Shown piece after piece: positions 17,714-27,668 of a stretch of DNA of 64,000 bases; within the stretch, counting starts at the first letter, position 1, and each line of letters begins with the position of its first letter. Below the pieces are notes generated by a model. The model had not been told where the DNA came from and did not search any database. It saw only the letters and a list, made by a program, of their open reading frames with translations. Origin of the DNA: Planctomycetota bacterium (GTDB lineage Bacteria; Planctomycetota; B15-G4; SIAN01). The stretch is taken from contig JAEUIC010000036.1 of assembly GCA_016795285.1 (NCBI GenBank), positions 62,001-126,000 of the forward strand, given 5' to 3'. The position numbers were made by a program, and so were the translations under genes.

Positions 17714-17977
17714 TCACGCCGAGTCGGCGGCGGCGAGCGGCAGCGCTTCGTCGACCAGCATGATCGGGAAGCCGTCGCGGATCGGGTAGGCGAACTTGCC
17801 GTCGGCGCGCACCAGCGCGCCGTCGATGCGCTGGACGACCTTCTGGCCGCCGCGGTTCTGCAGCACGCCGCGCTCGATCAATCCGTTGAGGCGCAGGACG
17901 AGCTCGGCGCCGCCGAGCGTCACGCCCTCCTTCGTCTCCGGGCACGCGAGGATGTCGAGCAGTTCGCGATCGAGCAT
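17714..17977 (-). CDS. Trm112-like small protein
   Basis: A small 87-residue protein starting MLDRELLDILACPETKEG, the hallmark of the Trm112/YcaR (UPF0434) family, followed by a beta-rich stretch and the typical FAYPIRDGFPIMLVDEA near the C-terminus. Family members activate partner methyltransferases in eukaryotes and archaea; the bacterial role is not settled. Only the first of the usual zinc-ligand cysteines (ACP) is obvious here, so metal binding is doubtful, which is also common in bacterial members. It is just downstream of radC on the same strand. Confidence 0.85.
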   Translation of the reverse strand: MLDRELLDILACPETKEGVTLGGAELVLRLNGLIERGVLQNRGGQKVVQRIDGALVRADGKFAYPIRDGFPIMLVDEALPLAAADSA

Positions 17978-18081
17978 CGGTTCGTTCTCCGCCGGCACCT
18001 TACCCGCCTCCGTGCGCCGCCGTTCCGCGGCGTCCCCGGCCGCCCGCCGCAGCCGCGCGCGCGCCGCCGCTCGGCTCGCTC

Positions 18082-18831
18082 TCACCGCAGCCACCCTTCG
18101 TCGCGGAAGCTCCGGTAGCCCTCGGCCGCGACGACGACGTGGTCGAGCAGCCGGATCCCGAGCAGGCTGCCCGCCTCGGCGAGGCGCGCGGTCACCTGAT
18201 GGTCCTCGACGCTCGGCGTCGGATCGCCGCTCGGGTGGTTGTGGACCAGGATCACCGCCGCGGCCGCCAACCCGATCGCCGGCCGGAACACTTCGCGCGG
18301 GTGGATCACCGACGACATCAGCGAGCCGACCGAGATGCAGCGTTCGCCGAGCAGCCGGCTGCGGGCGTCGACGAGCAGCACGTGGACGCGCTCGCGCCGC
18401 TCGACCGCGAGTTCGCGCCGCAGCAGCGCGTCGACCTTCGCCGCCGCGTCGAGCAGCGTGCCGCCGCGCGCCGGCGCACGGGCGATCCGCCGCGCCATCT
18501 CGACCACCGCCGCGAGCCGACACGCTCGCTCCGCGCCGACGCCGGGCACGCCGCACAGTTCCGCGAGCCCGAGATCGGAGAGGCCGTCGAGCCGGCCGCT
18601 GACGCGCAGCAGCTCCTCGGCCACGACGAGCGCCGGCCGCCGCCGCCCCGCCGAGCCGAGCACGGTCGCGAGCAGTTCGCGATCGGTCAGCGCCTCCGCG
18701 CCGTGGAGCCGCAGCTTCTCGCGCGGGCGCGGCAAGGGAGGCGGCGTGGGCGCCAGCGGCGGCGCCAGCGGTGGCGCCGGCGCGGGGCGTGGCGGGAGCG
18801 GCAGCGAGGAGGAGGGTGGCGGAGTTTCCAT
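18082..18831 (-). CDS. radC: RadC family JAB1/MPN-domain protein
   Basis: A 249-residue RadC. After a Pro-rich low-complexity lead (about 1-35) come PREKLRLHGAEALTDRELLA and a helix-hairpin-helix region (LCGVPGVGAERACRLAAVVE). The C-terminal JAB domain carries the JAMM metal site VILVHNHPSGDPTPSVED and ends LLDHVVVAAEGYRSFRDEG. Despite its historical name, a DNA repair role is not established, and relatives are often annotated simply as JAB-domain proteins. The full catalytic set (HxH and Asp) is intact. It is followed after about 100 nt by the Trm112-like gene. Confidence 0.95.
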   Translation of the reverse strand: METPPPSSSLPLPPRPAPAPPLAPPLAPTPPPLPRPREKLRLHGAEALTDRELLATVLGSAGRRRPALVVAEELLRVSGRLDGLSDLGLAELCGVPGVGAERACRLAAVVEMARRIARAPARGGTLLDAAAKVDALLRRELAVERRERVHVLLVDARSRLLGERCISVGSLMSSVIHPREVFRPAIGLAAAAVILVHNHPSGDPTPSVEDHQVTARLAEAGSLLGIRLLDHVVVAAEGYRSFRDEGWLR

Positions 18832-18921
18832 GGCGCAAGCGAAGACGTCGCTCGCGACCGCTGGTGACGCCGCGCCGGCGTGAGGCGGGTGCGCCGCGCG
18901 CGGCCTCCTAAGTTCGATCGC

Positions 18922-20196
18922 TCAGTCGAGCAGGACCGCTTCGCCCCAGACGGCGCGATCGGCGACGTCCTCGCCGCTGCCGAAGTCGGCGATCAAGGTG
19001 AGCACCTTGCCGCCGCTCACGTCGAGCGCCTCGAGCGCCTGCGCCGGCTCGCCGCCGCGCACGGCACCGCTCTTCCAGCGCTCGACTCCGTCGACCAGCA
19101 CGCGGAACTCGACGGCCCCGCGCTCCGGAAGTTCGAGCACCTCGTCGCTGATGCCGACGACGGCGACGAAGCGGCGCGCGCTCGCGGGCAGCGCGAAGGA
19201 GAGCTCGCTGCGCGAATGGCAACCGAGCCCCTTGCCGAAGCGCCGACCGCCGCACTGCAGCGGCTGGCCGGTGACGCTGCGATCGCGCCGCCACGGGTGG
19301 AGGAAGTCGTCGGCGCCGCCGAGGTAGGGACGCTCGCGCACCTCGACGGGCGCGAGGTCGGAGAGCCAGCGCCGCGTGCCGTCGCGCAGCCGCAGGCCGA
19401 GCAGCGCCTCGCGTGGCAGCGCGACCTCGCGCTCGGTGGCGAGCGGCTTCAAGACCAGTTCCGCCGCCGTGAGCCGCACGAGTTCGCCGATCAGCGTGCC
19501 GTCCGGCAGCAGGTCGGCCTCGACGACGACCCCCTTCGGCGCGCGCGGCTCGACCTGCTGCTCCAGCACGACCGCCTCGACCTCGTCGTAGCGGAAGTCG
19601 CCGGTGCCGAGCGAGTAGTCGAAGCGGACGCCGGTGGGCGTGAGTGCGACCAGCGTGCCGCGCGTGTGATCACCGCCGACCTCGAGTCGCCGGTGGAGCG
19701 TGTCGCCCTCTTCCGCGGGCGCGAAGGCGGCGACGTCGAGCGCCGCGTGGCGCGGCCCGACGAAGAGGGCGTGGAGCGCGTCGAGCGGGATCGCGAGCGT
19801 GTTGCCGGTGGCGAGCTCGAACTGCACCTCCTCCTCGTCGCCCCCCACGACCTTGCCGAGCAGGCGGCTGCCGTCGTGGAGGCGCGCGGTCATGGTGCCG
19901 ATCGCCGTGCGCGCCCCGGTCGCCGCGTACTCGACCGAGACGATCTCCTGCAGCGGGAGGCGCCGCATGCCGCCCGCGACCACCGCGACGCTCGCCTCGC
20001 CGTCGGCGCCGAAGGTGATGGCGCTCGCGCCCAAGCGGCTGCCGTCGCGCAGGAGGAGGAGCACCGGATCGACGGTGCGGGCGCGATCGAGTGCCGGAGC
20101 GCCGCGCGTCGCGCCAGCGGCGATCGCGAAGGACGGCAGGAGCAGCGGCGCGAGCAGCCATGCGAGGCGCGGCGCGAGGCGAGTCTTGGCGGTCAT
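18922..20196 (-). CDS. Secreted NPCBM-domain protein
   Basis: A 424-residue exported protein with a signal peptide (LAWLLAPLLLPSFAIAAGA). The first two thirds are repeated beta-strand segments of the form LLLRDGSRLGASAITF, TARLHDGSRLLGKVV and GTLIGELVRLTAAELVL, resembling the small beta-barrel repeats that precede NPCBM domains in planctomycete proteins. The C-terminus (about 290-424) is an NPCBM/NEW2-type carbohydrate-binding domain: FGKGLGCHSRSELSFALP followed by FVAVVGISDEV and FRVLVDGVERWKSG. It probably binds glycans or cell-wall material outside the cell. It is divergent from groEL1. A TACAAT -10-like box lies only 8 nt before the ATG, so its mRNA may have almost no leader. Confidence 0.8.
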   Translation of the reverse strand: MTAKTRLAPRLAWLLAPLLLPSFAIAAGATRGAPALDRARTVDPVLLLLRDGSRLGASAITFGADGEASVAVVAGGMRRLPLQEIVSVEYAATGARTAIGTMTARLHDGSRLLGKVVGGDEEEVQFELATGNTLAIPLDALHALFVGPRHAALDVAAFAPAEEGDTLHRRLEVGGDHTRGTLVALTPTGVRFDYSLGTGDFRYDEVEAVVLEQQVEPRAPKGVVVEADLLPDGTLIGELVRLTAAELVLKPLATEREVALPREALLGLRLRDGTRRWLSDLAPVEVRERPYLGGADDFLHPWRRDRSVTGQPLQCGGRRFGKGLGCHSRSELSFALPASARRFVAVVGISDEVLELPERGAVEFRVLVDGVERWKSGAVRGGEPAQALEALDVSGGKVLTLIADFGSGEDVADRAVWGEAVLLD

Positions 20197-20204
20197 GGCG
20201 CGCG

Positions 20205-20210
20205 ATTGTA
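20205..20210 (-). promoter_or_regulatory. -10-like box just upstream of the NPCBM gene
   Basis: TACAAT (five of six matches to TATAAT) on the minus strand ends 8 nt before the ATG. No good -35 is found at 16-18 nt. If used, transcription would start at or within two bases of the start codon, giving a leaderless or nearly leaderless mRNA, and no ribosome binding site is seen. The call rests on one hexamer in GC-rich DNA. Confidence 0.3.
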
Positions 20211-20475
20211 GGAGGGGCGCTCCCCGGGGATCGACGCCAATTTGTCAACGGGAGCCCGGGGCCGCTGCCGCCCCGACGACAAACTGTCGCGCTCGGCCCG
20301 CCACGCGCGGCGCGGGACGAGGCACTCGGTTTGCCTACAGCCGCCCGGCTCGGTAGCGCCCCACCACGGGCGCCCATTCGAAGAGACGACGCCGCCCGAC
20401 CACGTGCCCGCCCTCGATCGAGGCGGTCGCGTGTCGCCCGACCAACGGCGCGAAGACGAAGGAGAGCACTCGGAA

Positions 20476-22113
<1,638 letters not shown>

Positions 22114-22120
22114 GAAGGTC

Positions 22121-22169
22121 GGGCGCGAGCGACGGCGCACCGCACGTGCGCCGCGGCTCGCAAGCGCCC
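22121..22169 (+). other. Strong hairpin between groEL1 and groES
   Basis: The inverted repeat GCGAGC-ga-CGGCGCA / TGCGCCG-cg-GCTCGC (22125-22139 against 22147-22161) has a 7-nt loop, and outer GGGC/GCCC bases extend it. No U-run follows. It lies in the 130 nt between the groEL1 stop and the groES start, so it could be a partial terminator, an RNA processing site, or a stabiliser that sets different levels of the two messages. Confidence 0.6.
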
Positions 22170-22246
22170 GCCGCTTGGTTCCGCGCACGCATCCCAACAA
22201 CCATCCTCGAGGCGCACGCGCCTCGACAGCTCGGAGGGAAGGAACG

Positions 22247-22543
22247 ATGGCGAAGTTCAAGCCCCTGGACGATCGGATCGTGGTGCAGGTCCTCGACGCC
22301 GAGGAGCGCACCGCGGGCGGCATCCTGCTGCCCGACGCCGCGAAGGAGAAGCCGCAGCGCGGCACCGTGACCGCGGTCGGTCCGGGCCGGATGCTGAAGA
22401 ACGGCACGCGCGCCGGAGTCGCCGTGAAGCAGGGCGACACCGTGCTGTTCGGCAAGTACGCCGGCACCGACGTCGCCGTCGGCGGCCAGGAGTTCAAGAT
22501 CCTGAAGGAGACCGAGGTGCTGGCGCGCCTCGACAAGGCGTGA
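22247..22543 (+). CDS. groES: Co-chaperonin GroES
   Basis: A 98-residue GroES with KPLDDRIVVQVLDAEERTAGG at the N-terminus and the mobile-loop equivalent GGILLPDAAKEKPQRG, then VTAVGPGRMLKNGTR, QGDTVLFGKYAGTDV and a C-terminal ILKETEVLARL. It caps the GroEL cylinder. The ATG is chosen because the family begins almost directly with the (K)PL.DR motif and a GGAGGGAAGG ribosome binding site lies just upstream. It is flanked by the two groEL genes, an unusual order in which the co-chaperonin follows one GroEL and precedes another. Confidence 0.98.
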   Translation: MAKFKPLDDRIVVQVLDAEERTAGGILLPDAAKEKPQRGTVTAVGPGRMLKNGTRAGVAVKQGDTVLFGKYAGTDVAVGGQEFKILKETEVLARLDKA

Positions 22544-22670
22544 CGCGCGCGACGCCCCGCCCGACTCCCTCGCCGCGCGGCGGTCGAGGGGAGTTCGAGC
22601 CGCGCTGAGTTCCCCCGATCCACGAACCGCCGGCCGCCCCGCGCGGCCGCAGCAAGGAACCGAAGAGCCC

Positions 22671-24275
22671 ATGGCGAAGCAGATCCTCTACGACGACGAT
22701 GCCCGGCGGAAGATGCGCGACGGCGTGCACGCGCTGGCGCGCGCGGTCAAGGTCACGTTCGGGCCGGCCGGCCACACCGTGATCCTGAAGAAGTCCTACG
22801 GCGGCCCGACCGTCACGAAGGACGGCGTCTCGGTCGCCAAGGAAGTCGAGCTTGAGGACCCCTTCGAGAACATGGGCGCCAAGCTCGTGATCGAGGTGGC
22901 GAAGAAGACCGGCGACGCGGCGGGCGACGGCACCACCACCGCCACGATCCTCGCCGAGTCGATCTTCTCGGAAGGGCTGCGCTACCTCTCGAGCGGCGTG
23001 AACCCGACCGTGCTGAAGCGCGGCATCGACAAGTCCGTCGACGCCGTGGTCGCCGAGCTGAAGACCCTCGCCAAGAAGGTGAAGGGGCGCGACGAGATCC
23101 AGCAGGTCGCGACGATCGCCGCCAACGGCGACGCGCAGATCGGCGAGATCCTCGCCACCGCCATGGACCGCGTCGGCCAGGACGGCGTGATCACCGTCGA
23201 GGAGAGCAAGTCGACCGAGACCTCGGTCGAGCTCGTCGAGGGCCTGCGCTTCGACAAGGGCTACCTCTCGCCCTACTTCATCACCAACGTGCAGGCGATG
23301 ACCTGCGAGATCGAGAACCCGCTCATCCTCATCCACGAGGCGAAGATCTCGAACCTCCGCTCGCTGCTGCCGCTGCTCGAGCAGATCGCGCAGGCGGGCC
23401 GGCCGCTCGTGATCATCGCGGAGGACGTGTCGAGCGAGGCGCTCGCGGCGCTGGTCGTGAACCGCCTGCGCGGCACGCTGCAGTGCGTCGCGGTGAAGGC
23501 GCCGGGCTTCGGCGATCGCCGCAAGGCGATGCTGCAGGACCTCGCGATCCTCACCGGCGGCAGCTTCGTCAGCGAGGACCTCGGCAAGAAGCTCGAGTCG
23601 CTGCTCCTCTCCGACCTCGGCTCGTGCAAGCGGATCGTGGTGGACAAGGACAACACGACGATCGTCGAGGGCGCCGGCAAGAAGGCCGCCATCAAGGAGC
23701 GCGTCGAGCAGATCCGCGCGCAGATCGAGCAGACCACCTCCGACTACGACAAGGAGAAGCTCCAGGAGCGCCTTGCCAAGCTCGCGGGCGGCGTCGCCGT
23801 GGTGAAGGTCGGGGCGCCGACCGAGGCGGCGATGAAGGAGCGCAAGGACCGCGTCGAGGACGCGCTCCACGCCACCAAGGCGGCGGTCGAGGAGGGGATC
23901 GTGGTGGGCGGCGGCGTCGCGCTGCTGCGCTGCGCGGTCGCGCTCGACGGCCTGAAGCTGAAGGGCGACGAGCAGTTCGGCAAGGAGATCCTCGCCAAGG
24001 CGCTCGAGGCGCCGATCCGCCAGCTCGGTGCCAATGCCGGCCTCGAGGGCAGCGTGGTCTGCGCCGAGGTGAAGTCGCGCAAGGGCAACGTCGGCTTCAA
24101 CGGCCTCACCTGCGACTACGAGGACCTCGTCAAGGCGGGCGTGGTCGATCCGGTGAAGGTCGTGCGCCTCGCGCTGCAGAACGCGGCGTCGGTGTGCGGC
24201 CTGATGCTGACCACCGACACGCTCGTGACCGACTTGAAGGAGAGCAAGAAGGCGGTCGTCGGCAGCACCACCTGA
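22671..24275 (+). CDS. Chaperonin GroEL, copy 2
   Basis: A complete 534-residue GroEL paralogue. It keeps TFGPAG, TKDGVSVAKEVEL and AGDGTTTATIL, and all ATPase motifs look intact. The C-terminus ends ESKKAVVGSTT and lacks a Gly-Gly-Met tail. It is more like standard GroEL in the N-terminal half than copy 1. Lack of the GGM tail usually changes the chamber interior and can accompany specialisation for a different set of client proteins; that is an inference. It is 127 nt downstream of groES, with AAGGA as ribosome binding site. Two hairpins follow it. Confidence 0.97.
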   Translation: MAKQILYDDDARRKMRDGVHALARAVKVTFGPAGHTVILKKSYGGPTVTKDGVSVAKEVELEDPFENMGAKLVIEVAKKTGDAAGDGTTTATILAESIFSEGLRYLSSGVNPTVLKRGIDKSVDAVVAELKTLAKKVKGRDEIQQVATIAANGDAQIGEILATAMDRVGQDGVITVEESKSTETSVELVEGLRFDKGYLSPYFITNVQAMTCEIENPLILIHEAKISNLRSLLPLLEQIAQAGRPLVIIAEDVSSEALAALVVNRLRGTLQCVAVKAPGFGDRRKAMLQDLAILTGGSFVSEDLGKKLESLLLSDLGSCKRIVVDKDNTTIVEGAGKKAAIKERVEQIRAQIEQTTSDYDKEKLQERLAKLAGGVAVVKVGAPTEAAMKERKDRVEDALHATKAAVEEGIVVGGGVALLRCAVALDGLKLKGDEQFGKEILAKALEAPIRQLGANAGLEGSVVCAEVKSRKGNVGFNGLTCDYEDLVKAGVVDPVKVVRLALQNAASVCGLMLTTDTLVTDLKESKKAVVGSTT

Positions 24276-24281
24276 ACCGTG

Positions 24282-24312
24282 CGTGGCGTCCCCGCGACCT
24301 CGCGGCGCCACG
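24282..24312 (+). terminator. Hairpin after groEL2
   Basis: The stem CGTGGCG / CGCCACG with an inner CCGCG / CGCGG and an ACCT loop begins 6 nt after the groEL2 stop. No U-run follows, so it may be a weak or Rho-assisted end. Confidence 0.45.
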
Positions 24313-24347
24313 GCAACGGACGTGCCCCTGGCTGCAGGCTGTTCACG

Positions 24348-24382
24348 GCCCCGCGAGACGCGCAGCGGCGCTCTCGCGGGGC
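24348..24382 (+). terminator. Perfect 11-bp inverted repeat between groEL2 and dnaJ
   Basis: GCCCCGCGAGA and TCTCGCGGGGC are perfect inverted arms separated by 13 nt. Together with the preceding smaller hairpin they probably mark the boundary between the groEL and dnaJ transcription units. Neither is followed by a U-tract. An operator role upstream of dnaJ is an alternative. Confidence 0.5.
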
Positions 24383-24429
24383 TGCATTCCGATCCGACCT
24401 CGTGACGCGCGCCTGAGCGGAGACGCTGG

Positions 24430-25593
24430 ATGTCGACCCCCCGCGACTACTACGAGATCCTCGGCGTCGCCCGCACCGCGGCCGCCGACGAGATCAAGCG
24501 GGCGTTCCGCAAGCTCGCGCTGCAGTACCACCCCGACCGCAACAAGGACGACCCGAAGGCGGAGGAGAAGTTCAAGGAGGCGGCGGAGGCGTACGAGATC
24601 CTCTCCGACGCCGACAAGCGCAAGATCTACGACCAGTACGGTCACGCCGGCGTCCGCCAGGGCGGCCACGCGCGCGGCTTCGGGAACTTCGAGGAGATCT
24701 TCCAGGCGTTCGGCGACATCTTCGGGATGGGCGGACGCGGTGGCGGTGGCGGCGGCGGGTCGGTCTTCGACGAGTTCTTCGGCCAGTTCACCGGCGCCGG
24801 CAGCGGCCCGCGCCGGCAGCGCGGCGCGACGCTCAAGTGCCAGCTCGACATCACCCTCGAGGAGGCGGCGCGCGGCACCGAGCGCACCATCGAGGTGACC
24901 CGCAACGAGCACTGCGGCGAGTGCAAGGGCAGCGGCGCGGCGGCGGGCAGCGCCCCCACCGTCTGCCCCGCCTGCCGCGGCAAGGGGGTCGTCCACCAGT
25001 CGCAGGGCTTCTTCTCGATCCGCACCACTTGCGGCCGCTGCCAGGGCGAAGGCGAGATCCTCGAGCATCCGTGCCGCAAGTGCCGCGGCACCGGCACCGA
25101 GAAATCGCGCCGCGAGCTGAACGTGCGGCTGCCGGCCGGCGTCGACACCGGCACGCAGGTCCGCCTCGCCGGCGAGGGCGAGCCGGGCGCGCGCGGCGGC
25201 CCGCGCGGCGACCTCTACTGCATCGTCAACGTGAAGCCGCACGCCCTCTTCCAGCGCGAGGGCGACGACCTCCACCTCGACGTGCCGGTCAGCTTCACGG
25301 GACTCGTGCTCGGCACGAAGATCGAGGTGCCGACGCTCGCCGGTCCCGCGTCGCTCTCCATCGCCGCGCGCACCGCGGCCCACACCGTGCTGCGGCTGCG
25401 CGGCAAAGGGATCCCGAACTTGCGCGGCGGCGGACCGGGCGACCTGCTCGTCCGCATCACGCTCGACCTGCCGAAGAAGGTGACCAAGCGGCAGGAGGAG
25501 CTGCTGCGCGAACTGCAGTCGATCGAGGACGAGAACGTCAGTCCCGAGAAGAAGAGCTTCCTCGGCAAGGTGAAGGAGCTGTTCGGATCGTGA
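24430..25593 (+). CDS. dnaJ: Chaperone DnaJ
   Basis: A canonical 387-residue type I DnaJ. The J domain (1-70) has the HPD motif in LALQYHPDRNKDD. A Gly/Phe-rich linker (GFGNFEEIFQAFGDIFGMGG plus a poly-Gly run) follows. The zinc-binding domain has four CxxCxGxG-type repeats: CGECKGSG, CPACRGKG, CGRCQGEG and CRKCRGTG. The C-terminal substrate-binding domain ends in a basic helix. It stimulates DnaK and delivers clients; dnaK is not in this window. GGAG lies 8 nt before the ATG. grpE starts 22 nt after the stop. Confidence 0.98.
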   Translation: MSTPRDYYEILGVARTAAADEIKRAFRKLALQYHPDRNKDDPKAEEKFKEAAEAYEILSDADKRKIYDQYGHAGVRQGGHARGFGNFEEIFQAFGDIFGMGGRGGGGGGGSVFDEFFGQFTGAGSGPRRQRGATLKCQLDITLEEAARGTERTIEVTRNEHCGECKGSGAAAGSAPTVCPACRGKGVVHQSQGFFSIRTTCGRCQGEGEILEHPCRKCRGTGTEKSRRELNVRLPAGVDTGTQVRLAGEGEPGARGGPRGDLYCIVNVKPHALFQREGDDLHLDVPVSFTGLVLGTKIEVPTLAGPASLSIAARTAAHTVLRLRGKGIPNLRGGGPGDLLVRITLDLPKKVTKRQEELLRELQSIEDENVSPEKKSFLGKVKELFGS

Positions 25594-25615
25594 CCGATCC
25601 GCGCAGGCGAAACCG

Positions 25616-26212
25616 ATGAGCCAGAAGACCCCCGCCCCCGAACCGCTCCCGCAGGAGGACGCCTCCAGCGGCGCCGGCGAGTCGACCGGCGCGCCCGAGG
25701 GCGCCGTCGCGCTCGCCGCCGAGATCGCGCGCCTCGAAGGCGAGGTGCGCCAGCTGAAGGAGCGCCTGCTCCAGTCGCACGCCGACCTCGACAACCAGGC
25801 CAAGCGGTTCGGCCGCGAGCGGCAGGTCGTGCGCGACGAGATCACCGCGCGCGTCGCTCGCGAGATGATCGAGGTGCTCGACAACCTCGACCTCGTGCTG
25901 CAGTCGCTGCCCGAGGGCGAGCGCGCCACGCCGCTCGCGCAAGGCGTCGCGCTCACGCGCGTCGTCTTCCTCGAGAAGCTGCGCGCCTTCGGCATCGAGC
26001 CGATCGAGCCGCTGCACCAGCCGTTCAACCCGTTCCACCACGAGGCGCTCTTCGAGGAGGTGCGCGCCGACGTCGCGCCCGGCACCGTGGTCGGCGAGAT
26101 CTCGCGCGGCTACCGGATGGGCGCGCAGCTCGTGCGCGCCGCGAAGGTGCGCGTCGCGAAGGCGCCCGCGGGCGACGGCGCGGCCGACGGCGGCGCGGCG
26201 GAAGCGAGCTGA
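25616..26212 (+). CDS. grpE: Nucleotide exchange factor GrpE
   Basis: A 198-residue GrpE. After an acidic, low-complexity start, the long helix (AAEIARLEGEVRQLKERLLQ) leads to SHADLDNQAKRFGRERQVV, the typical GrpE helix bundle, then MIEVLDNLDLVLQSLP and the compact C-terminal beta domain with FNPFHHEALFEE and VVGEISRGYRMGAQLVRAAKV. It accelerates ADP release from DnaK. It is directly downstream of dnaJ and four nt upstream of the zinc-ribbon gene, so probably in one operon. No oddities were seen. Confidence 0.97.
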   Translation: MSQKTPAPEPLPQEDASSGAGESTGAPEGAVALAAEIARLEGEVRQLKERLLQSHADLDNQAKRFGRERQVVRDEITARVAREMIEVLDNLDLVLQSLPEGERATPLAQGVALTRVVFLEKLRAFGIEPIEPLHQPFNPFHHEALFEEVRADVAPGTVVGEISRGYRMGAQLVRAAKVRVAKAPAGDGAADGGAAEAS

Positions 26213-26216
26213 CGCC

Positions 26217-26639
26217 ATGCCGACCTACGACTACCGCTGCAACGGCTGCGGCCACGCCTTCGAGCACTTCCAGTCGATGTCCGACCCGCACCTGAAGAAG
26301 TGCCCGAGCTGCGGCAAGGCGAAGCTCGAGCGGCTGATCGGCGCCGGCGCCGGGCTGATCTTCAAGGGCTCGGGTTTCTACATCACCGACTACCGCTCCG
26401 ACTCCTACCACGAGGCCGCCAAGAAGGACGGCTCGAGCAGCGCAGCCGCCGATGCGAAGCCGGCCGCCCCGGCCGGCGGCGCGAGCACGCCCGCGACTCC
26501 GGCGGCGAAGGGCGATGCGAAGCCGGCCACCGCGACGCCGACCGCGCCGACCGCGCCGACCGCGCCGAGCAAGCCTGCCGCGGCCAGCTCGAGCAGCCGC
26601 ACGGCGAGCCGCTCGAGCAAGGGCGGCAAGGGGAGCTGA
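26217..26639 (+). CDS. FmdB family zinc-ribbon protein
   Basis: A 140-residue protein with the FmdB/putative regulatory zinc ribbon at the N-terminus: MPTYDYRCNGCGHAFEHFQ and KKCPSCGKAKLERLIG (two CxxC pairs), followed by GLIFKGSGFYITDYRSDSY, a standard family segment. The second half is a low-complexity Ala/Thr/Pro tail (TPTAPTAPTAPS) and a Ser/Lys end. The role of the family is unknown; members were named from a formamidase regulator. It starts 4 nt after grpE, so it belongs to the dnaJ-grpE operon and may be linked to stress. Confidence 0.9.
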   Translation: MPTYDYRCNGCGHAFEHFQSMSDPHLKKCPSCGKAKLERLIGAGAGLIFKGSGFYITDYRSDSYHEAAKKDGSSSAAADAKPAAPAGGASTPATPAAKGDAKPATATPTAPTAPTAPSKPAAASSSSRTASRSSKGGKGS

Positions 26640-26737
26640 CAGGCGCGCTCCGGCCACGCGGGGCGACCGGCCGCCATCGCGCGACCGCGGTGCGCCTCAC
26701 TTCGGGCCGCCCCGCGCGCCGATATGCTCCCCCACCC

Positions 26738-27496
26738 ATGAACTCGCGATCGCCCGCCCTCCGTCTCCTCGCCTCGGCCGCGCTGCTGCTCGCCGGCGCC
26801 GCGTGCCAGGTGCCCGCGCCGATCGAGGCGAACGTCGAGTTCCAGACCGAGCGCGGCATCGTGCGCGGCATCTCGACCGAGGATGGCCTCTTCGCGCTGC
26901 GCGAGCTCTTGCCGCCGAGCGGCGAGCTCTCCTTCCGCTACCGCACCGGCAACGGCTTCTTCGACGATCGCGCCCGCCTCGTGCGGCAGAGCGACCTCCT
27001 CGCGCTGCTCGAGCCGTTCTCCTCGCGCCCCCACCAGGCCCGCTTCGCGATCTACCCGGCTGCCTACGACGATCGCCTCTTCATCGAGGTGCGGACCGCG
27101 GACGCCGCCGACCTGCTCTCCTGCCACCTCCTCGACGAGGGGCGGCGCGGCGACCTCGTCGTGCTCGACGAAGGGGAGCTCGCCGACGTGGCGCAGCGCT
27201 ACTGCGGCGCCGGCCTGTTCGCCTGGCGCGAAGGGATGCTGCAGCTGGTCGGCGTCCTGAACGGCGTCTACGCCGAGGAGCCGGAGGCGCTCGCCTTCAT
27301 CGGCCTCGACGAGCTCGTGACGCTGCTCCCGGCCACCTCGAACTTCTTCGAGCGGCGCGCGCAGCCCTACCGCGCCGACTTCGAGTACGGGACCCCGCGC
27401 GACTTCGAAGGCGAGCAGCCGGCGGTCTCCGATCCGCCTCCGCCTGGCGAGGAGAGCCCCGCACCGGCGAGCGATCCTCCGCGCAGCGACGGTTGA
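26738..27496 (+). CDS. Putative exported protein or lipoprotein, function unknown
   Basis: A 252-residue protein with an export signal (LRLLASAALLLAGAACQVP). Cys near position 24 follows GAA, a weak lipobox, so it might be a lipoprotein. The rest is beta-rich with no recognised domain (GELSFRYRTGNGFFDDRARL, YPAAYDDRLFIEVRTADAAD) and ends in an acidic Pro-rich tail (PPPPGEESPAPASDPP). It lies between the chaperone operon and nuoA, with a hairpin and a probable nuo promoter after its stop. No motif points to a role. I see no link to complex I other than position. Confidence 0.6.
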   Translation: MNSRSPALRLLASAALLLAGAACQVPAPIEANVEFQTERGIVRGISTEDGLFALRELLPPSGELSFRYRTGNGFFDDRARLVRQSDLLALLEPFSSRPHQARFAIYPAAYDDRLFIEVRTADAADLLSCHLLDEGRRGDLVVLDEGELADVAQRYCGAGLFAWREGMLQLVGVLNGVYAEEPEALAFIGLDELVTLLPATSNFFERRAQPYRADFEYGTPRDFEGEQPAVSDPPPPGEESPAPASDPPRSDG

Positions 27497-27524
27497 TCGA
27501 TCCCGAGCTTCACCCGCGCGTCCA

Positions 27525-27554
27525 TTGACGCGCCGGGGCGCCGCCCGCTAGAAA
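27525..27554 (+). promoter_or_regulatory. Putative promoter of the nuo operon
   Basis: TTGACG (five of six to TTGACA) and TAGAAA (four of six to TATAAT) are separated by 18 nt, in the only AT-richer patch before nuoA. The -35 lies in a perfect 7-bp inverted repeat GCGCGTC-catt-GACGCGC (27516-27533), which could be an operator or a hairpin ending the upstream gene. A T6 run lies about 10 nt downstream of the -10. The leader before nuoA would be about 110 nt and I see no known riboswitch in it. Confidence 0.45.
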
Positions 27555-27668
27555 ACCGCGCTCGTTTTTTGCGAGGTACCGGAGACGGACCACGGGGGCG
27601 GAGCGCTGGGGCGGCCAGGCGCGCTGACACGGGGTCGCGGTTCTCGCCGAGGACTCCGCGTCCCACCC

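Noticed and set aside
14834..17977. The yidC region as a possible replication origin
   Set aside because: yidC often lies near oriC, but no dnaA, rnpA, rpmH or clustered DnaA boxes are present here.
27555..27668. A riboswitch in the nuoA leader
   Set aside because: No conserved aptamer blocks were found; only a T6 run and short weak stems are present.
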